From assembly GCF_040436345.1 (NCBI RefSeq), contig NC_133230.1, forward strand, positions 18,238,197 to 18,302,196: DNA of 64,000 nt, in the 5' to 3' direction. Under the pieces are notes generated by a model. That model was not told where the DNA came from and made no database searches. It was given only the letters and a program-made list of their open reading frames with translations. Shown here piece by piece: positions 58,451 to 64,000 of the stretch. Source of the DNA: Pagrus major (lineage: Eukaryota > Chordata > Actinopteri > Spariformes > Sparidae). Numbering within the stretch: position 1 is the stretch's first letter; each line of letters starts with the position of its first letter. The translations under genes and the position numbers were made by a program.

Positions 58451-59215
58451 ATGGAGGTTGTGTTGAAAAAGGCTTCATCTCCCCACTGCTTGAAGACTTC
58501 CTGAACTTTTTTCCGGAAGTTCTTCCCTACAATGACGTAGAGGAGGGGGTTGAGAACACTGTTGAAGAAGGCTAAGTAGGTGAAGATTTGGAAGCAGGTG
58601 TCCAAGATGCTGTGGTTTGTTTTCAGGAGTTTTGACCTTTCGAGCAATTCTACTATCCTAAGCACGTGAAATGGCATCCAGCAGATCACGAAAGCCAGGA
58701 GAACCACAAGCACCAGAGTGGTGGCCTTGTGCTCAACATTCTGTCTGTGTGACCCCTCCATTAACCGGTTTTGCAGAGCTTTAATTATCTTGAAAGTGCA
58801 GTAAGAAATAATGATAATGGGGATGATGAAGCTGAACGAAATATGCAACCCCTCAAGCAGCAGATGTGTGCTGTCTGGATAGTTAAGATAGCAGTAAGAA
58901 TGATTACCGTTAGTTTTCACTTCCCGGTAAATGAGTGTGGGAACACCCATGAAACATCCAGTTATACCTGTTGGATAAGGTGACAGCCCAAAAGGGCAAA
59001 CAGGCCAATAGGACGAGGTCAGCAACAGCCAGGTTGCTCAAGTAGATCTCGGGCACGGTGCAGGCCTTCTTGTGGAAGAAGAAAACCATCAGGACAAACA
59101 GATTAAACACGATCCCCAGCACAGTGAAGACCAGGATACACACCGGCATCACTGTGACAATCCAGTCCTCAGTTGGGACTTCAATTGGACTGACAGATCC
59201 ACTGTGGAGAGACAG
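58402..59215 (-). pseudogene. bdkrb2-like bradykinin receptor, copy 2 (pseudogene)
   Basis: Highly similar to copy 1 over TM1-TM2 and TM5-TM7. It is broken by two deletions relative to copy 1. A 54-bp loss starting at the exon's first base removes the start codon and glycosylated N-terminus. A 185-bp loss (copy 1 positions 51956-52140) removes TM3, DRY, ICL2 and most of TM4 and shifts the frame. The two halves remain open in different frames (59215-58950 and 58957-58402). The tail is native, ending NFSS-stop, and shows what copy 1 lost. The ECL2 codons differ from copy 1 far more than the flanks do. The region matching the putative first exon of copy 1 is missing. It cannot encode a seven-helix receptor. 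Confidence 0.88.
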
Positions 59216-59397
59216 AGGACAGCAAAACAAGACAAAACATAAAAACAGAGACAATTTTGAAATCATGACAAGAAATATTGAGAAACATTGAATTCTAAGT
59301 AATGCTGAACATTCTGATACAGTAATGTTTCCCCAGTTTAATGCAGTTTCCTCAGAGGCTGGGAACTTTTGGTGGTTTTCTGTAGATACAGACATGT

Positions 59398-59988
59398 TGT
59401 CATGATCCTCATCATGGCAGCCCTCCCTTCTCCCTTTATGTGTGTGTGTGTGTTGTCATTCCCTGTCTGTATTATTCCTTCTGTGTCTCTCCCCCTGTCT
59501 GTTCTGTGTGTGTGCATGTGGGCGTGGTCTCCTTCCACAGGCAGCACCAGGTGAATCCACTTCAGTAATCAACCCTTCTATAAAGCCTCTGGATTCCCTC
59601 CTACTCGTGGCCAGATCGTTTCATCAGTCTACGTGATTGCTGTGCTTGCCTCATGATCTCCCGTTTGCTTCTGTCCTGCCTGCCTGTGGACCTGCCTGCC
59701 GGTTGCCTGCTCTCCTGTGTTTCCCCTCTGTGCGAGTACGCTTGAGAGACGGACCCCACTGCGCCGTGCCGCAGCGCCGCCATTACCCCGTGGCGGACGC
59801 CAAATCAAGACACTCTCACTCTCACCCTCACTGGGGACTTCACAAGCCACGTTTTGGATCCTGGGACTACGCACCACCCCTCCCCCTTGCACTTGTTTTG
59901 CACATTGAACATTAAAAACTTGTTATTTACTGTTAAACCTGTTGTTTGAGTCTTGCATTTGGGTCCAGACTCCATACAAATCGTAACA
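59398..59988 (+). mobile_element. gypsy-type solo LTR
   Basis: About 590 bp starting TGTCATGATCC and ending GTAACA, with TATAAAG at about 59580, an ATTAAA signal at 59910, and the 'gcatttgggtccagactcc' end typical of fish Ty3/gypsy LTRs. It is absent from unit 1 at the corresponding place. Possible target duplications are weak ('acatg' on both sides, overlapping the LTR ends). No internal region remains. Confidence 0.68.
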
Positions 59989-60074
59989 TGGGTGACAAAT
60001 TTCAGCCTGAATATGAGTCAGTTTTACGACGCTTTTGTCTGGTACACGACTGTGATAGCTCTTCAAACTAGATT

Positions 60075-60410
60075 GGCACTCAGTAGAGGGCATACCTTGC
60101 CAAGGCCCAACATCCCTCTCAGTTCAATGAAACCTAATCCAATATCAAACTCTCACTCTGATTTTTAAACCACCCATAACTGCTTAACCATAAATGAAAC
60201 TCACCAGATTTTTCAAGATCCATGCATCAACTGATCCATGCATCACTGAGAAATTGACTAAAATGACAAAAAAAAACAGCCTTTCTCGCAATGTCATAGA
60301 AAGTGAAAGAAAGATCCTGGATCCATCCCTTTAGATGCATCTACACCAAAAGTTAATTGGGTTCTGGGCTCAGATTCATCCTCCATCCAAGTTTGATGAG
60401 TTCTAATAAA
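60075..60410 (-). repeat. interspersed repeat, family R1 copy 4
   Basis: Reverse-complement copy of the family at 8228, 31806 and 35985: 'ggcactcagtagagggcata' at the left, then 'gatccatgcatc', 'aaagatcctggatccatccc' and 'ccatccaagtttgatgagtt'. It lies within unit 2 and has no counterpart in unit 1. Confidence 0.68.
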
Positions 60411-60599
60411 ACTGTGCAGGTTGAAATGTTAGCATGGCTCTTTTTGGTCTGGCAAGAGAACTCCAAGGTATTCACTTATAAATATCTAATATCAGTATTT
60501 CAAGGGCCGTGTTTTGTTGTAATTTTTAGTATTTGACCTTTTTCTTTTACATTAAAAGGATGTTAAATACAGGTTTTAGAAAACACACATACACATCAT

Positions 60600-60890
60600 A
60601 TTGCATCGTATGACTCTGAGCCATGCATTGGGTTGTGCAACCCAATGCGTTGAGTGAAGGACCAGCACCACCATCAGACCAACACGCTCCCGCTCCGGCT
60701 GCCGCTTATCCATTCACACAGGTACGGTTTGCCAATGCTGTGCCTCTGATACTACCTCCGGAGGCGCATCAGAGGCACAGCAAAATTTCACCGCTGCATC
60801 TGAAACTTTCCCAAAGAGGAGGATGTGGAGAATTGGCGCAGGATCCCCGCACTCAAAAGACAGTGTGAATGGGGCTATTGAAAGAGAGAA
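60600..60890. repeat. foldback-rich element
   Basis: Contains an 11-bp-arm palindrome (60625-60648), a 14-bp-arm hairpin (60737-60781) with a central 10-bp palindrome, and an outer inverted pair ('ccattcacac' at 60711, 'gtgtgaatgg' at 60865). No ORF is supported. Probably a small non-autonomous transposon; family not recognised. Confidence 0.5.
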
Positions 60891-61225
60891 ACAGGCAATG
60901 CAGGAACACAATCTTATTTCTTGTTTTACCAGCACTGCCTAGTTTTTACACTTTGATCTGTGTCTTGTGAGCCTGGTGAGTTGTGCTGGACATACTTGAT
61001 AGACCAATCAGAGCAGCAGAACTTGTGACATGTGGAACAATCACATTTGACTGACTGGTTTCCAGGCCAGAAAGGGTGTTGTAGGCCAGAATAAATAAAA
61101 AGTAGAAGCAGTTGGTGTTCCACAAAAAAGTATTTCCATGAGGTAACAATGAAACATTTCTTAATTGCTTGTAAGTAGAGATAATAGATTTTACATGGCA
61201 TTTGCAGAGGTGATATACTGAGTCT

Positions 61226-61983
61226 TAGGGCTGAATGATTTATCGTTTTCTGATCAAAATTGCGATTTCAGACAATGCGATCATGTGATCGCCAAAGCTG
61301 CGGTTTTTGCAGCACTCCTGACTGACCCAGGATCTGTTGTGTCAACTATTTTACACATACATGCCGTCTCCCTACCGTCCTGCCAAGCTCACCAATCAGA
61401 AGCGGCATGCTACTCGTGGACAGGTCACGCTAACCAATCAGTATTAACCTGCTCCTTAACGTGTTCTGAAATGGCTTCAGCTGGACCAGAAGCGGAGTTA
61501 GGGGATTTAATCCCCAAGAAAAACAGCACGTCGGTCATTTGGGAGTATTTCGGGTTTGAGGCTGTAGACGTGGACCAGAAACAGGTACTGTGCAAAACCT
61601 GTCGCGCTAAAGTTGCAACATCCAGCGGAAACACAACCAATTTATACCAGCACTTGAAAAATCACTACAGGCATTTGCATGATGAGTGTATGACGAAAAA
61701 GTTCGGTGAAAATGATACTCAGGCCCACTGTAGCAAACAAACTACAATTACAGCATCTTTTGCCAGTGTAACTCCGTATATAATATCTAATATATAATAT
61801 CCGTTAATAAATACATTTGGAAGCAATTTTTAACTTTAGTTTTCATCCTTGCATTAGAGTAATAGCATTTAATGTTTTAATGTTACTGTACATTGTGAAT
61901 ATTGCACTGAAGCTTGATTTGAAGGAAATCGTGAATCAAATCAAAATCGCAATTAGATCTTTTCCTAAAATCGTTCAGCCCTA
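61226..61983 (+). mobile_element. compact hAT-type element with 8-bp target duplications
   Basis: Terminal inverted repeats 'tagggctgaatgattt' (left) and 'tagggctgaacgattt' (right, reverse complement) are flanked by a perfect 8-bp direct repeat CTGAGTCT at 61218-61225 and 61984-61991. Both ends also carry a subterminal 'aattgcgattt'. Size is 758 bp. An 8-bp target duplication and a BED finger are hallmarks of the hAT superfamily. It has no room for a transposase catalytic domain, so it must be non-autonomous. Confidence 0.9.
61471..61797 (+). CDS. BED zinc-finger ORF inside the hAT element (108 aa)
   Basis: Begins MASAGPEAELGDLIPKK with a favourable start context (G at -3, G at +4). It contains one BED-type finger: an aromatic lead SVIWEYFGF, CKTC (zinc ligands), then a loop and QHLKNHYRH (His ligands), followed by a short polar tail ending PYIISNI-stop. 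BED fingers bind DNA and occur at the N-terminus of hAT transposases and ZBED proteins. Here the frame stops soon after the finger and an AATAAA lies 8 nt beyond the stop (61806-61811). The frame is open further upstream to 61285, but that part lies in element end sequence. It may be a decaying transposase N-terminus or a kept DNA-binding peptide; expression is unknown. Confidence 0.72.
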   Translation: MASAGPEAELGDLIPKKNSTSVIWEYFGFEAVDVDQKQVLCKTCRAKVATSSGNTTNLYQHLKNHYRHLHDECMTKKFGENDTQAHCSKQTTITASFASVTPYIISNI

Positions 61984-62604
61984 CTGAGTCTGCTGTTTGA
62001 CGGTGCGCTACCTGTTGGTGGGGTAAATCCACCCATCGAAGAACAAGTCAGACGGATGTGCCGAGTCCGGCCTGAAGGAGGATCTGCCCCTGAGTCCACT
62101 GCTAGAAAGAAAACGAGACAAAAATCCTATAACCGTATTTCAGAGGACCTCAGTGAAAAAATAAAATGACTGTGCAAGCAATTACAAAGGTTTGAAAAAT
62201 ACTAGAAAATGCTAAAGAAATGAGGCAAATAATATCAGACCACCATAGGTGGCAGCTTCCTTCACAATGAGTGAAGAATGATACCATTCACTAGAATTTC
62301 CTGCTGGTCTTGGGCGTTAAAGCACAGACCATGAACCTCAGAGCTGCTGCATCCAGTCTGGCAGAGAACCTTTGTTGCATGACAACAACAAAGTTCCTCT
62401 TTTGTATAGATGAGCTTTTGAATTGGTGTGAATTTGTTCAGTACGTTAGACAGTATTCACATCTGAGGTACTGCATTTATGATGATGGATAATAGATGAA
62501 TACTCAATATTTCATTAAACCTGCTACATGTAAAAGTATATTTATGAAACAGCAAAACACAAACAAACTTTTTGGAATTTCTGTTTGTTTACAACACAAC
62601 AACA

Positions 62605-62655
62605 GTGAGTCGATAATGACTGAATTTCGTTTTAGAGTGAACTATTCCTTTAAGC
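62605..62655 (-). repeat. end fragment of the 33739-34310 MITE family
   Basis: 'gtgagtcgataatgactgaa' and 'agtgaactattcctttaag' match the inverted end of the foldback element at 33739-34310. Only one end is present. Confidence 0.55.
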
Positions 62656-63838
62656 CAACTGTGTCTTTAACATTTACTGCATCCATACTCTCACTACAGT
62701 GTTAAATTAACTTCAAATTAAGTGCATTAATAAGAATGATTTTTTTTTTAAACTCTTGATTCAAGAGTACAAACAGTACAACAGTTTACTGTCTAGCTTC
62801 AAAAAGTATGGGATAAAGCAGATCAACATCTTGCATTAAACATGTTGAGACAAGACAGAGCTGCCAGTGAGATGTTGGCATGTAAGAAAGAAAACATGTC
62901 GGAGGGTTGTCGGGCCATCTGCAGCCATGTATGTGGCAACAAAACAGGGTGTGTATAAGTAGACCTCTGGACTCCTGGAGTGTTTTTTTCTGGTGACCAT
63001 AACATACAGCGATTTTTAAGGGACAATATGTAAGAATTTTTGTTGAAAAGCTTAAAAAAACAACTTAAACTATTAACAGAATGTGAATAAACAGCAGTTT
63101 TGGCATAGTGATGTTTATGTATTATGTTGCAGGGGTAAGCATGCTAATCAGCTGGCCACAGCCCATTCTGGTTTGAAAGCTCCTGTACTAGCAGTGTAAA
63201 CACTGACTACCCTGGTCCTGAGCACCCTGTCCGAACCACTAGCTGCATGGCTAACTGAGCTAACTAGCTAAGGGCAGCTACAGTTAGCAGCAGTTGGCGG
63301 TTACTCTGATGATACGTCGTTCCTTATTAGTTTGAAGTATGAGTTTGACAGGTGGCCAATTAATACATATTGCACCTTTAAGCCAAAACACAATCAAGTG
63401 TTTTTTGTGCTTAAACCTAACCAGAGCACAGCTTTGTAAAAAATAGCATCTTTGTTTAAAGTTAACTTTTGCAAAGAAGCTGCTTACTATGGTCAGACAG
63501 CACCAGAGACACACTCCCAGAGACTGCTCCAGAGACACTCAGACTGAGCACCAACATGGGTGAGGTGCAGACTGAGGTGGACCAAGCCTCTGTGAGGCGT
63601 TTGAAAAACGTAAACATATTCTTTTGTGTCTGAATTTAGCAAAAGTGTTTTCAGTGCATATTGTTATATCATTTGAAATTATATGTTTTCACTGATATAT
63701 TGAGGGGGATAAACCTTTGTGTGCCCATGAAGGTAGGGTCCGGACTGCTCTCCTTTATATGGTGTCATACCATAGACTATGGGTCATACTCCCCTGATGG
63801 TTTTGAATAGGCCCAGATGTTAATGTCAATTAGACTAA
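62648..63838 (+). repeat. tandem duplication unit 2, 5'-flank portion
   Basis: 62648-62895 matches 53278-53500 and 62908-63838 matches 54897-55822, nearly base for base over long runs. The DNA between these two in unit 1 (about 1.4 kb, including the putative first exon and the LINE piece) is missing. Confidence 0.88.
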
Positions 63839-63852
63839 CACCATTTTCACAA

Positions 63853-64000
63853 AAAAATAAAAATAAAACACAAATCCCCATCATCAAGACACAAAGCTGT
63901 AAGTTTATTTACAGATCAGCAAAAGAAGTCTCGGACTTCTGCTTAAATGCCACTCCAATAAATTGATCATGGATAAAGTTCCACAATTGATACACAAAGG
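63853..64000 (+). repeat. start of a third duplication unit
   Basis: Directly after the unit 2 flank, the sequence 'aaaacacaaatccccatcat' through 'gatacacaaagg' matches block X (44340-44480 most closely, which shares the 'ccatcatcaagacacaaagc' wording). It runs off the window. Confidence 0.8.

Noticed and set aside
58910-59395. Copy 2 as a functional receptor made of two ORFs
   Set aside because: The start codon and TM3-TM4 are deleted and the frame shifts; splicing cannot restore missing DNA.
42918-64000. CRISPR-like or satellite array
   Set aside because: The repeats are kilobase-scale tandem gene units, not short spaced repeats.

Overview
The window is nuclear DNA from a ray-finned (teleost-type) fish. 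Three things show this: vertebrate genes with GT/AG introns, AT-rich non-coding DNA full of fish-type SINEs, MITEs and LTR remnants, and gene order like human 14q31 (SPATA7, KCNK10, GPR65). No bacterial, CRISPR or plasmid features were seen. All exon borders were set by eye from splice consensus, reading-frame phase and remembered family sequences; no alignment was run.

Layout. (1) 1-4122, minus strand: spata7, a ciliary/photoreceptor connecting-cilium gene, 12 coding exons, 3' end cut by the window edge. (2) 7725-24778, plus strand: kcnk10 (TREK-2 two-pore-domain K+ channel), seven coding exons encoding 574 residues, head-to-head with spata7. Its 3'UTR probably runs to about 25.5-26.2 kb. 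(3) 26.2-36.3 kb: gene-poor, with MITEs, SINEs and a GT microsatellite. (4) 36372-37316 and 39350-40324, minus strand: two single-coding-exon class A GPCRs of the proton-sensing GPR65 group, the first most like gpr65 itself. (5) 42.5-64.0 kb: a tandemly duplicated block built around a bradykinin-receptor gene (bdkrb2-like). Copy 1 (51447-52421) has an intact receptor body; copy 2 (58402-59215) is a pseudogene; a third unit begins at about 63.84 kb and leaves the window.

The bradykinin-receptor block has been heavily reworked by retroelements. A decayed endogenous retrovirus on the minus strand (3' LTR 45913-46346; integrase, RNase H, reverse transcriptase and gag remnants up to about 51.24 kb) sits inside the last codons of copy 1. 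It separates the original C-terminal tail codons (45871-45912) from the rest of the gene. A solo LTR of the same family, in the opposite orientation (52625-53067), lies just upstream of the coding exon. Copy 2 has the original tail but has lost its start codon (54 bp deletion) and TM3-TM4 (185 bp frameshifting deletion), and carries an unrelated gypsy-type solo LTR (59398-59988) upstream. At 61226-61983 a compact hAT-type element with perfect 8-bp target duplications carries one intact BED zinc-finger ORF.

The genes do not form a pathway. Spata7, kcnk10 and gpr65 are a conserved synteny block, and the bradykinin-receptor cluster is a lineage-specific tandem expansion beside it.
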